Assembly: GCA_963755335.1 (NCBI GenBank)
Contig: CAVWJW010000008.1
Location: 558,001-622,000 of the forward strand
Source: UBA10649 sp963755335
GTDB lineage: Bacteria; Actinomycetota; Actinomycetes; S36-B12
Length of the DNA: 64,000 nt
Reading direction: 5' to 3'
Below, piece after piece: positions 29,457 through 38,897 of this stretch. The position numbers were made by a program, and so were the translations under genes. The notes beneath the pieces are model-generated. The model searched no databases. It worked only from the letters and a program-made list of their open reading frames with translations, and was not told where the DNA came from. Within the stretch, counting starts at the first letter, position 1, and each line of letters opens with the position of its first letter.

Positions 29457-30481
29457 GATGCGCTCGCTGTCGGACTAGTGGTGGCGTTCGTGCCGGTGAC
29501 GATCTCCGAGTTGCCTACCCGGGCGATGGCGGTGAGGGCGGCAACGTTCGTCGGCTCCGCTGCGACCACCCTCTTGTACCACTCAAGTGCCGCCTTGGAA
29601 TCGTGCGAAGCCTCTGCTGCCAGGCCGAGCCCGAGCATCGCCGGAACCTTGAACGGACCGTCGGTGAGAGTCTCGAGCTGCGCCACGCCGGACTGAGTGG
29701 TCCCCTTGCAGATCTCGCCCATCGCCTTGGCGTAGGTGACTCCATCGGCCTGCTTCATGCTGGTGTAGGCCTGCTCTAGACCCGCATACGGGTCGCACCA
29801 GCCCACCGGGACGAACTCAAGGGCGGACTGGAAGGCTGCCGCCGCCTTTTCCGGGTTGCCAGCCTGGATCTGAACGGTGCCGAGTGTGTTCCAGGCGTCA
29901 GCATCGGTCTTGTCGATCTTGAGTGCCGACTCGAGGTTTTTGATCGCCCCTGGAAGGTCGTTGAGCTTGAAATCTGTCGTGCCGAGGTAGAAGTAGGCTG
30001 CCTCCAACTGCGGGTCCGCATTGGAGAACTGCTGGCCTCCGGAGTACTTCACGACCTGGTCGAAATAGGTCTTGGCACCCGGGTAGTCACCCTGCTTGAA
30101 GAGAATGGTTCCCGCACCGTTCAGCGCGACGCGATTGTCCTTCTGCGCCTTGATGACCTCTTTGTACTGGGCCAGAGCGTCATCGGTTCGACCCGTCTGC
30201 GTGTAGGCCAGGGCGAGTCCGATCCGCAGGGCCACGTCGTTGGGCTTGCCGCGGACGGCTTCCTCGGCGCTGCTCACGGCGCGGTCGGCGAGCGACGGGC
30301 CGCGGTCCTTGTGTCGCCCGAGGTAGTAAATGACGCCGAAGACGGCGACGAGGACGATCGTGGCCACGATCAGGGCCGTCAGGATCCTCTTGAGCTTGGT
30401 GTCGCCGGACGGGTCGGGGGATGTGGGTGACGGTGCCGCCGAGTCCGTCAGACTCGGGGCTACCGGTGATTCACTTGTCAC
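29453..30481 (-). CDS. Membrane-anchored TPR protein
   Basis: A 342-residue protein with a Ser/Pro-rich cytoplasmic N-terminus of about 30 residues and one membrane helix (about 33-53). The outer part consists of tetratricopeptide repeats, for example LALAYTQTGRTDDALAQYKE and AWNTLGTVQIQAGNPEKAAA. It is the first gene of the minus-strand operon with the NHL and octaheme genes. In cytochrome systems such TPR proteins (CcmI/NrfG-like) hold apocytochromes or partner proteins; that role is inferred here. Confidence 0.8.
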   Translation of the reverse strand: MTSESPVAPSLTDSAAPSPTSPDPSGDTKLKRILTALIVATIVLVAVFGVIYYLGRHKDRGPSLADRAVSSAEEAVRGKPNDVALRIGLALAYTQTGRTDDALAQYKEVIKAQKDNRVALNGAGTILFKQGDYPGAKTYFDQVVKYSGGQQFSNADPQLEAAYFYLGTTDFKLNDLPGAIKNLESALKIDKTDADAWNTLGTVQIQAGNPEKAAAAFQSALEFVPVGWCDPYAGLEQAYTSMKQADGVTYAKAMGEICKGTTQSGVAQLETLTDGPFKVPAMLGLGLAAEASHDSKAALEWYKRVVAAEPTNVAALTAIARVGNSEIVTGTNATTSPTASAS

Positions 30482-30720
30482 GACTGCTGCTTCCCATCAG
30501 TTCCTGGCCGGCGGGGCCATGGTGCCCTGTCGACCGGGGATCATCTGCTCGCTCCGGTTGTGGGCCCCGTCACAGCGGTGTTGATTCCACCGCGACACAG
30601 GCTTTCCTCCACCCCTAAATTGTCCCTTCCATGGCCGCCTCGGCCCTAGGGACCTTTGCCACCCTTTGTCTGGACCTTGGGCACCGGTGCGGGGCGCCGG
30701 TGGCGTTCTAGCCTGATGTC
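30482..30720. promoter_or_regulatory. Divergent promoter region between the two cytochrome operons
   Basis: A 239 base intergenic stretch separates the minus-strand TPR/NHL/octaheme operon from the plus-strand ccm operon, so both promoters and any shared control sites must lie here. On the plus strand TAGCCT at 30709-30714 is six bases from the GTG start of ccmE. I could not identify a clear regulator-binding palindrome. Confidence 0.5.
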
Positions 30721-31221
30721 GTGGTTGAAAACAGCGAATCTCACGGCGCAGGGGTGGCGGCTCCCGAGGGAGCCCCCAACGACGAACTGAAGCTCGAAGC
30801 GGGGCGATCGAAGGCCGTCCTGTGGGTGCTCGTGGGTCTCGTGGTCATCGTGGGCGTCGGTCTTGCGGCCATCTCGATGGTCGGCGGGTCGGTCCTGTAC
30901 TACAAGACACCGACGGAGATCGTCACCGAGCACTCGGCGGATCCAGTGCGCCTTGCTGGCCAGCTCGTGAAGGGCTCGGTCAACGAAGACGCCGCGGGCG
31001 CAACGCAATTCCAGATCACGGACGGCAAGAACACCGTGTCCGTCGTCTACCGAGGAGGCGCCACCACCGCGCTGACGACCGCCTCGAAGCCCGGAACGCA
31101 GATGGTCGCCGAAGGAACCCTTCAGGCCGACGGCACGTTCTCGGCGACGAACCTGCTGGCCAAGTGCCCGTCGAAGTTCCAGACGGCAAGTACCCCGGCC
31201 ACCGCGGCCGCTGAATCGTGA
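30721..31221 (+). CDS. ccmE: Cytochrome c maturation protein CcmE, cysteine-type heme chaperone
   Basis: A 166-residue membrane-anchored heme chaperone of System I cytochrome c biogenesis. One N-terminal helix (about residues 33-55) is followed by the OB-fold domain, seen in the VRLAGQLVKGSV and GTQMVAEGTLQADGTFSATNLLAKCPSKF blocks, which adjoin in the C-terminal half. The usual heme-binding His of the HxxxY motif is replaced by Cys in CPSKF, as in the CxxxY-type CcmE of archaea, sulphate reducers and some Gram-positives, but with Phe instead of Tyr. Start GTG 30721 follows a -10 box directly. It overlaps ccmAB by four bases. Confidence 0.85.
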   Translation: MVENSESHGAGVAAPEGAPNDELKLEAGRSKAVLWVLVGLVVIVGVGLAAISMVGGSVLYYKTPTEIVTEHSADPVRLAGQLVKGSVNEDAAGATQFQITDGKNTVSVVYRGGATTALTTASKPGTQMVAEGTLQADGTFSATNLLAKCPSKFQTASTPATAAAES

Positions 31222-32672
31222 CCGAAGTCTTGTCCCAGCCCATCGCGGATTCCCGCACCATCCTGTCCACACTCGTCTTCTCGGGGGTGGCGAAGGAGTT
31301 CGGCTGGACGCACGTACTCAAGGACGTGAGCCTGACGATCGAGGAGGGCGAGTATGTCGCCCTCATGGGGTCCAACGGTGCTGGCAAGACGACTCTCCTG
31401 CGCATGGCTGCCGGGCTGTCGGCCCCCACGAATGGCGCGGTGTCCATCGCCGGAGTCGACATGCGTCGCGCCGGGCCCGGTCTGCGACGCAGGGTCGGAT
31501 TCGTTTCGCACGAATCGCTGTTGTACCCGGACCTCACCGGTCGCGAGAACCTCATGTTCCACGCGAAGCTTTTCGGCGTCGCCGACCCGGAGCGGGTCAT
31601 CCAGGTCATGTCGGAACTCCTCGAACTCGATGCCATCCTCGACCGACCTGCCGGAGTGCTCTCCCGAGGCAATCGCCAGCGCCTGACGCTCGCTCGCGCG
31701 CTCCTCTACGGCCCGCGCATCGTTCTCCTTGACGAGCCGTTCACCGGTCTCGACGAGGAATCAGCAGTGCGGTTGTTGGGGATTCTCGACCAGCTCGTCG
31801 CCTCGGGACACACCGTGATCATGACCACTCACGACCGTCTGGTCGCCGAATCGGGGCCTCGGCGGCTCATCGTCCTGGCCGACGGTCACGTGTCGGTCGA
31901 TCGGGCGCTGCCGGCGGCGCAGCTGCACGACTCTGAGGCGGACCTGACCGAGGCATCGGCGGCTGAGTTCACCCGTCCGCGCCTTGTGCTGCCTCCGAAC
32001 CGGTTCAAGGCGTCGCTGGCGATCGCCGCCAAGGACCTGAGAGTGGACTTCCGTACCAAGGACGTGATCGGATCCGCCGGCCTCTTCGCGCTCGCGGTGC
32101 TCGTGACGGCCAGTTTCACGATGCCGCCGGGCGACAAGCAGTCCGGGGCGGCGACCGGAGTGCTCTGGATCAGCATCCTGTTCGCGGTCCTGCTGGGCAC
32201 CGGGCGGAGCATGGCTCGTGAGTCCGCCGACAGGGGGATCGAGGGGCTCCTCCTGTCGCCCATCCCACGGGACGCGGTCTTCATCGGCAAGGCGATGGGC
32301 AGTCTGGTCCTGATGGCGATCGTCGACATCGTCATCATCCCGTTGTTCCTCGTGATGATGACGGCCGATGGCGCAGGCGCCAACGGCCTTGCCCTCGTGG
32401 GCACGGTGGCCCTCGGGACAATCGGCCTGGTCATCGTGGCCAGCTTGTTCTCCGGCATCGCAGTGGGTTCGCGATTGGGCGAATCGATGCTCCCGCTCCT
32501 GGTCATGCCGATCGTGATCCCGCTCATGGTGGGCTCGGTGGAGCTGACGCGGCAGGCGCTCGGGACGGGCGACAGCACGTCCATGTGGCAGTGGATCGGC
32601 ATCCTGGCGGGATTCGACGTGATGGTGGCAGTGGCGTCAGTGGCGCTGTTCGGCTTCGTGATTGAGGAGTGA
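31218..32672 (+). CDS. Fused heme exporter ATPase-permease CcmA-CcmB
   Basis: A 484-residue protein in which the ABC ATPase CcmA (about residues 15-225: Walker A GSNGAGKTT, signature LSRGNRQR, Walker B IVLLDEPFTGLD) is joined without a break to the six-helix permease CcmB (about residues 260-484: FKASLAIAAKDLRVDFRTKD, then GIEGLLLSPIPRDAVFIGK). In most bacteria these are two genes. CcmAB uses ATP to release holo-CcmE from CcmC. It overlaps ccmE by four bases, and the ribosome-binding site for ccmC lies at its stop. Confidence 0.92.
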   Translation: MTEVLSQPIADSRTILSTLVFSGVAKEFGWTHVLKDVSLTIEEGEYVALMGSNGAGKTTLLRMAAGLSAPTNGAVSIAGVDMRRAGPGLRRRVGFVSHESLLYPDLTGRENLMFHAKLFGVADPERVIQVMSELLELDAILDRPAGVLSRGNRQRLTLARALLYGPRIVLLDEPFTGLDEESAVRLLGILDQLVASGHTVIMTTHDRLVAESGPRRLIVLADGHVSVDRALPAAQLHDSEADLTEASAAEFTRPRLVLPPNRFKASLAIAAKDLRVDFRTKDVIGSAGLFALAVLVTASFTMPPGDKQSGAATGVLWISILFAVLLGTGRSMARESADRGIEGLLLSPIPRDAVFIGKAMGSLVLMAIVDIVIIPLFLVMMTADGAGANGLALVGTVALGTIGLVIVASLFSGIAVGSRLGESMLPLLVMPIVIPLMVGSVELTRQALGTGDSTSMWQWIGILAGFDVMVAVASVALFGFVIEE

Positions 32673-32677
32673 ATCGC

Positions 32678-33427
32678 ATGACACAGCAACAGGTTCCGGA
32701 CGCGGCATCGGTGTCGCCGACGGTCGACGAGCACGCGGTGGGTCACCATCGCGAGGCAAGCAGTCGAGGGATGCGCTGGCTCGGGTTCGCCACGCTGGTG
32801 TCGATCGCGGTCTTCATCTACACGTCGTTCTTCTTCGCCCCGGAGGACGAGGTTCAGGGCGTTGTCCAGCGGATCTTCTACATCCACGTGGCCTCTGCGT
32901 GGATCGCTGCGATCGCCTTCTTCGTAGTCTTCGTGGGCTCGATCATGTACCTGGCTCGCAAGGACATGAGGTGGGACGCCCTGGCGGGTGCGTCCGCTGA
33001 GGTAGGACTGCTCTTCACGACGGTCGTGCTCGTCACGGGCATGCTGTGGGGAAAGGCCATCTGGGGCGTCTACTGGACGTGGGAGCCCCGCCTGACCTCG
33101 GTCCTGGTGCTCTGGCTTCTCTATCTCGCCTATGTCGCCATTCGCGCCTACGTTCCCGAACGGACGCGCAAGGCGCGCTTCGCGGCCGTTCTCGGCATCG
33201 TGGCGTTCCTGGACGTGCCGATCGTGTACCTGTCGGTGATGTGGTGGCGCACGCTGCATCCGCAGCAGGTGATCATCACCGAGAACGGCCCCCAACTGCC
33301 TGGCGCGATGCTGGCCGCCATGTTCGTGGGCCTCATCACCTTCTCACTGGTGTACGCGTACTTCGTTCGCATGCGTCTGAACATCAATCGACTGGAAGAG
33401 CAGATCAAGAGGGAGGCGGCCAAGTGA
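32678..33427 (+). CDS. ccmC: Cytochrome c maturation protein CcmC
   Basis: A 249-residue six-helix protein of the heme-handling family. The tryptophan-rich WWD region is visible as WGVYWTWEPRLTS, flanked by conserved histidines in FYIHVASAW and in the RTLHPQQ loop, which ligand heme while it is attached to CcmE. ATG 32678 was preferred to an upstream GTG because GAGGAG sits at a good distance. It overlaps the small ccmD gene by four bases. Confidence 0.93.
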   Translation: MTQQQVPDAASVSPTVDEHAVGHHREASSRGMRWLGFATLVSIAVFIYTSFFFAPEDEVQGVVQRIFYIHVASAWIAAIAFFVVFVGSIMYLARKDMRWDALAGASAEVGLLFTTVVLVTGMLWGKAIWGVYWTWEPRLTSVLVLWLLYLAYVAIRAYVPERTRKARFAAVLGIVAFLDVPIVYLSVMWWRTLHPQQVIITENGPQLPGAMLAAMFVGLITFSLVYAYFVRMRLNINRLEEQIKREAAK

Positions 33428-33552
33428 ACCCCACGACGTCATTGGTCATCGGATATGGACTTGCGGCCGTCCTTTATGGGGGCTATTGGCTCTATCTGCG
33501 CAACAAGACCGCGAAGTTGAATGAAGTACTGGAATCGATGAAGGCTAGGTAG
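33424..33552 (+). CDS. ccmD: CcmD-like small membrane protein
   Basis: A 42-residue protein from GTG 33424 to TAG 33552. It has one hydrophobic helix ending in LYGGYWLYLR and a charged C-terminal tail. Position between ccmC and ccmF, four-base overlap with ccmC, size and topology all match CcmD, which helps release holo-CcmE from CcmABC. The sequence itself is too short for firm assignment. Confidence 0.75.
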   Translation: MNPTTSLVIGYGLAAVLYGGYWLYLRNKTAKLNEVLESMKAR

Positions 33553-33560
33553 TAGCACAC

Positions 33561-35508
33561 ATGGGCACTCTGGGAATCCTCGCGACTTATGCGGCGCTGG
33601 TCTGCGTTGTCGTCACGATCGTCACGGCCCTCCTGGGTGAGCGGAAGTCGGACGCCAAGCTGGTGCAGATGGCGGAGTACGCCACCTACGGCACCGCCAT
33701 CACGCTGAGCGCCGCGGTGGGAGCCCTGCAGCTTGCCCTGATCAGCACAGACTTCTCCCTCCAGTACGTGCAGGACTACACATCGTCGACCTTGAGCACC
33801 CTCTACCGCGTGGGCGCTATGTGGGCGGGTCAGGGCGGATCCCTGCTTCTGTGGGCCTGGCTGGTGTCGCTGTGTGCGGCGTGGATCACCTATGCAAACC
33901 GTGCCAAGAGATGGGAGATCTCGGCTTACACGACGGCGATATTCGCGGTCGTGGCCGGACTTTTCGCAATGCTTGTCGCGTTCTTCGCGAGCCCGTTCGC
34001 GACGGCTACCCAGGCTGCTTCCGACGGTTTCGGGCTCAACCCGCTCCTGCAGGACCCGCTCCAGATCATCCATCCGCTGGCGCTCTACGCCGGGTACGTC
34101 CTTTACACCGTGCCATTCGCCATCGTCGCCGGCGCCCTGATCAAGGGGAACACCTCGGGGCTATGGCTGAAGATCGCCAACCGCTGGAACGTCATTTCGT
34201 GGCTCGCCCTCACGGCAGGCATCGTTCTGGGCGCGCGCTGGGCCTACGCGGAACTGGGCTGGGGCGGCTACTGGGCGTGGGACCCCGTCGAGAACGCCTC
34301 GCTGCTGCCGTGGCTCACCGGCACGATCCTTTTGCACACGGGGTTGAGCGTCCGAGGAGGCAGTCGCCTTCGGCTCGCCTCGGTCATCGTCACGATGGTC
34401 ACGTTCAACCTGTGCCTGTTCGGAACCTTCCTGACCCGTTCGGGCGTGATCTCGTCCGTTCATGCGTTCGGCGAGTCGAACCTGGGAACCGTCCTCGGTG
34501 CGGCCATCGCCGTGTTCGTCATCGCCTGCGCAGCGCTTGTCGTGTGGCGGTTGCCAGACCTGCGCATCGTCAATCCCGAGCGTCGCAGCCATGGCTGGAT
34601 GGGCCAACTGGTCCTGCTGATCCTCCTGGTTGCCATCACGGTGGCCGTGCTGTGGGGGACGTTGTTCCCGCTCTTCAACCGCGTCATCAGCGGCCAGGAG
34701 ATCGCCGTCACGCCGGGGTTCTTCCGCGTCGTCGTGACGCCACTTGGCATCGCGGTGCTGGGGTTGTTCGCGATCTCGCCGTTGTTGCCCGGGCAAGCGG
34801 TCGTCGATACCAAGCGCGAGATCGGTATCCGCGTCGCTGTGTTCGTCGCCGTCTTCGGCGGGATCATGCTCGTCACGCATGGCGCGAACTTCGGAGTCGC
34901 CCTCGTCCTGGCGCTGGCCACACTGTCGCTCATGACCGTGGTGCGTAAGGCAACACCGCGGTTGAAGGACGCCTACGAGAACGACGCCTCGCCCATCCTT
35001 GGGGCGATCAGGGCCTCCGGACCATACGTCGGGCCACGTCGGACTCGTGGTGCTCCTGGCGGCGGTCACTCTCAACGTCGCGTTCCAGGCGCAGGGTCAG
35101 GGCAAGGTCCAGTTGGGCAAGACCGCGACCATCGGCAATCAGGTCGTGCAGCTCGACAAGGTCGACGTGCAGACCTTCCCGGACCGCACGAGTTTCGTGG
35201 CGACGGTCAGCCTGGTCGACTCTAGCGGTCAGGCGCACGGAACTGTCGAGTCGAAGCTTCAGCAGTTCAACAACGCTGAGCAGCTCCACGCCGAAGTCGG
35301 AATCCTGTCCAACGCGGCCCGTGACATCTACGTCGTGGTGGACGAGGCCGACGCGACCCCGGGAGCCGAGTACGCCGTTCTCACGGTGTACGACAACCCA
35401 GCCGTGATCTGGCTCTGGGTGGGTGGCTTCCTGCTCGTGCTGGGCGGAGTCCTGTTCGCGATCCCGCGCCGACGCCGTCAGCAAATCGAAACCCCAGGAG
35501 AGGCAAGC
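33561..35508 (+). CDS. ccmF: Cytochrome c heme lyase CcmF; one insertion
   Basis: A large polytopic protein that ligates heme from CcmE to CXXCH apocytochromes. The WWD domain is WGGYWAWDPVENASLLPWL, with conserved His in IIHPLALYAGYVL and in TILLHTGLS. Further family blocks are FNLCLFGTFLTRSG and VTPGFFRVVVTPLGI. An extra G near 35033 breaks the frame before the C-terminal extracytoplasmic domain and last helix; removing it gives about 649 residues. After correction no stop occurs before the next ATG at 35509, so the frame runs on into a TPR protein. Confidence 0.9.
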
Positions 35509-36465
35509 ATGTCCGCCGATGATGAACTGTCCCAGCTTCTCGACGCCGCCATCGTGGCCGCGCGTTCGGGTCAGTCCGGTGCCGCAGGTGACCCCGTCTC
35601 CGACCTCGTGTCGCGCGCGCAGGAACTGTCCGCGGCCAAGGGTGGCGGCACGACCTCGCAGGATGACGTGGTGGCCTTCCTCGAGCAGGCCAAGGAGCGG
35701 GTTGCTGCCCCCACGGGTGGCAGTGCCGCCACTCCTCCTGCTCCTCCAGCGCCGCCGGCGCCACCGAAGGGTTCGGGAGGCGCGGGTTCGACGCCATCCG
35801 CCGGAGGCGCCAAGCCTCGTCGGACCGGGCTCTACGTGGTGATCGGCGTTGTCGCGGCCGCGCTCCTTGGCGGTGGCGCCTACCTGGCCGGCCACGCCTC
35901 AGGGTCGTCCGTGCCCGCGATCAATGGGCCGGCCGAGAACACGGCGGCTGCTGCGCCGAATCCGTCGGCCTCGCCGGTCGATCAGGCGGCGGTGGCCGCC
36001 TTGATGAAGAAGATCGCCAGCGACCCCAAGGATGCAAAGTCGTTGCTCGCCCTCGGAGACATCTACTTCAACTCGGCGGACTACAAGAACGCCAGCGACT
36101 TCTACCAGAAGGTCGTGGCCGTGGATCCGACGAACGATGCCGCCTGGGTGGCCGTGGGCGCCTCGGCTTTCAACAGCGGCGACGACAAGGGTGCTCAGCT
36201 CGCATGGGAGAAGGCGGTAGCCCTGAATCCCAAGAACGCCGAAGCGCACTACGACCTCGGGTTCTTGTACCTGTCGGCCAAGCCCCCGCAGCAGGACAAG
36301 GCGAAGGCCGAGTGGGAGCAGGTCATCAAGATCGATCCCAAGTCCGACCTCGCCAAGACCGTGCAGTCGCATCTCGGATTCCCTCAACGGATCTGCGTCG
36401 CCGTCGCCCTCACCGAGTTCGTCGTGACGTGGCTTTCGGCAGGCACGACGAAAACGGAAAGGTGA
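35509..36465 (+). CDS. TPR protein of the ccm operon (CcmI/CycH-like), possibly fused to CcmF
   Basis: From ATG 35509, preceded by AGGAGAGG, the frame encodes a polar N-terminal region, a Pro/Ala/Gly-rich linker, one membrane helix (about residues 107-130) and three TPR units in the C-terminal third. This resembles CcmI/CycH, which delivers apocytochromes to CcmF. The frame is continuous with ccmF upstream. Near 36376 an extra G probably alters the C-terminus: removing it gives a Ser/Pro-rich tail ending at 36427 (305 residues), instead of the unusual tail read to 36465. Confidence 0.75.
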   Translation: MSADDELSQLLDAAIVAARSGQSGAAGDPVSDLVSRAQELSAAKGGGTTSQDDVVAFLEQAKERVAAPTGGSAATPPAPPAPPAPPKGSGGAGSTPSAGGAKPRRTGLYVVIGVVAAALLGGGAYLAGHASGSSVPAINGPAENTAAAAPNPSASPVDQAAVAALMKKIASDPKDAKSLLALGDIYFNSADYKNASDFYQKVVAVDPTNDAAWVAVGASAFNSGDDKGAQLAWEKAVALNPKNAEAHYDLGFLYLSAKPPQQDKAKAEWEQVIKIDPKSDLAKTVQSHLGFPQRICVAVALTEFVVTWLSAGTTKTER

Positions 36466-36534
36466 CCTAAGACCCCATTCGAGCGCTTGCTTCCATAGAG
36501 CGAGCCTTAGGCAGAGTTGCAGCGGTGATAGATC

Positions 36535-38260
36535 GTGGATGAGATGCCAGGTGGCGGTGGGCCCGCGGGGGCGGACCTACCGAACGGCCCGACCCCTGGC
36601 ATCTCGCAATCCACGACGAGGCGCTAAGAAGGTCCGCTTCCGTCGGACGAAGGCGTTCTTCGCCAAGGTTCCCCACCCGCCGCGCGGGTCCAAGCGCAGC
36701 ATCGCCCTGATCATCGCCACGACGGCTTTGCTCGTCGGCGGGGTCGTGGCAGGCGTGATGTGGTTCGTGCCGTACTCAGAGTCGGTCTCGTTCTGCACGA
36801 CGTGTCACACGATGATCCCGCAGCACAAGGCATTCGACGCCTCCTCGCACTCTGACGTCGCCTGCGGGGAATGCCATGTAGCAGCCGGGCATCCAGGGAT
36901 GGGTGAAGGCGAAGCTCGCTGGTACTCAGGAGCTCAAGGCCCTGATCCTCAACAACTATCCGACGCCTATTCCGCCGATTCCGCACGAGGAACTGCCGTC
37001 GCCGACCGTCACGTGCATGAAGTGCCACTCGCTCGACCGCATCAACACGCCCGGCAACCCGATCAAGCTGATCCTCAGGCCGCGCTACGAGCAGGACCAG
37101 GCCAACACGATGCAGATGGTCGCCGTCGCCGTTCGCCCGACGGGGCTGGGGTCGAGCCTGAGCGCGGAGCCAGGTGGCGTGTCCAACACGCTCAGGTGGA
37201 TACGTCAACGGGGGAGTCCACTCAGTTGAACCCGCGAGGCGTCCACTGGCATGTCGCCGAGCCTGTCAGCGTGTACGCGACCGATGAGCAGGGTCAGACG
37301 ATCCCGCTCGTGGAGTACACGAACAAGGACGGTCAGCTGGAGAGTTTCGTCGCCTCCTCCGAGATCACCCTGCCCAGCGACGTCACGCCGGACATCGCTA
37401 GGTTCAAGGCCAATACGCAGCAGCACACGATGAACTGCCTTGACTGCCACAACATGGTCGGTCATAACATCCCCAACCCGAGTGCCGCCCTGGACTCGGC
37501 GTTGGCCGAGGGCACGATTTCCCCGGACCTGCCCTTCATCAAGCGCGACGCGCTGAAGCTCATCGAGGCGAACTACTCGACCGAGGAGGAGGGTGACGTC
37601 GCTATCGACGGTTTCTCGGCCACGTACTCGACGACCCACCCGCTGGCGGTTCAGAACAACCCCGGCGCGATGGAGTCTGCGACGGACGAGATCCGACGGA
37701 TCTACCACGAGACGTCAACGCCGGCGATGAAGACGACGTGGCAGTCCTACCCGGACAACCTGGGCCACCAGCGGAGCAAGGGCTGCTTCCGCTGCCACGA
37801 CGGTGCCCACGTCAAGGTCATCAACGGGAGCGCCACTGATCAGGTCATTCCATCGACCTGCTCGACCTGTCATACGTTCCCGCAAGTGGGCAGCACCGTC
37901 ACGGGTCTCCAACTCGGTGTTCCTCCCGTCTCGCATTCGCAGAAGCTCTACGTCTTCAACCACAAGGAGGGCGTCCCCTCTGTCGATGCGGCATTTGCTT
38001 CTAACGCGCCAGCGAGTGCGAACTGCGCCACCTGCCACCAGAAGTCTTACTGCGAGAACTGCCATGACTCCGGCGCCATCAACGTCAATCACGACGAGAT
38101 GCTGTACAACCATGCTGAGTCAGTGCGTAAGTCGTCGCTCACGGCCTGCGCCTACTGCCATCAGCCGGTGTACTGCGCCACGTGCCACTCCAATGACATC
38201 CTCGGTAGCGACGGCCTGAGCCAAGTGCGGCTCAACACGGCCGGCGACCAGACCAGTTGA
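36535..38260 (+). CDS. Membrane-anchored decaheme cytochrome c (NapC/NirT-like N-terminus); several insertions
   Basis: After a short polar N-terminus one membrane helix (LIIATTALLVGGVVAGVMWF) is followed at once by CTTCH and CGECH, the arrangement of the NapC/NirT quinol-oxidising family. Eight more CXXCH sites follow (CMKCH, CLDCH, CFRCH, CSTCH, CATCH, CENCH, CAYCH, CATCH), giving ten hemes. The frame is broken near 36627, 36887 and twice between 37150 and 37235, all by extra bases. With four removed the protein is about 573 residues. It probably takes electrons from the quinol pool to the outer face. It follows the ccm genes and precedes a thioredoxin-like gene. The start may be GTG 36535 or ATG 36544. 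Confidence 0.85.
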
Positions 38261-38274
38261 GGCAGAATCTGACC

Positions 38275-38897
38275 ATGGACGACTTCGACGACAACGCCAC
38301 CACCACGGGAATCGACGTGGATCCCGCGGCGCCTGACGAGGCCGCTGAGGCGCCTGCCAAGTCGAGTCGGAAGGCTGGCGTGATCGCCCTCGTGGTGATC
38401 GTTGCCCTGATGGCCGTCGTTCTCATTGTGGCGCTGGCGCCCAAGGGCAAGCCGGCGGGCGGAGTGCTGCCGGCCGATCCCAAGGGCTACTCGGCTCCCG
38501 CGGTGAGCCTGCCGCGCCTGCACGGTCAGGGCCCGCTCAGCCTGGCCGACCTCAAGGGCAAGCCGGTGGTCGTGAACTTCTGGGCGTCCTGGTGCACGAC
38601 GTGCAAGGCGGAGGCGGACACCCTCGTGGCAGCGAGAAGAAGTGGCGTGACAAGGGGGTCGTCTTCCTCGGCATCGACTCCGTCGACAAGGACGATGCTG
38701 CCCGGGCCTACGAGAAGCAGTACGGCGTGGAGTACACCTCCGTGGTGGATCCGTCCGGCAAGACGGCCGCTCAGTGGTACGTCACCGCGTACCCGGAGTC
38801 GTTCTTCATCGATCGCGACGGCCGGATCGTATCCGCCGTGCGCAATGGGGTTGATGCCCCGACGCTCGACGAGCGCATCGCGCAGATCGCCAATTAG
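38275..38897 (+). CDS. Membrane-anchored TlpA/ResA-like thioredoxin; one missing base
   Basis: A thiol-disulphide oxidoreductase with an acidic N-terminus, one membrane helix (about residues 37-58) and an extracytoplasmic thioredoxin fold. The active site is NFWASWCTTCKAEA. GVVFLGIDSVDKDDAARAYEK and AYPESFFIDRDGRIV are the TlpA family blocks. The frame breaks near 38630, where one base seems missing; restoring it gives 207 residues. It should keep the cysteines of the CXXCH sites reduced before heme ligation. CAGAAT ends six bases before ATG 38275, so it may also have its own leaderless promoter. Confidence 0.87.

Noticed and set aside
33046..33423. Plus-strand open frame upstream of and in phase with ccmD
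   Set aside because: It lies inside ccmC in another frame and its product is Arg/Ala-rich; only the last 42 codons from GTG 33424 resemble CcmD.
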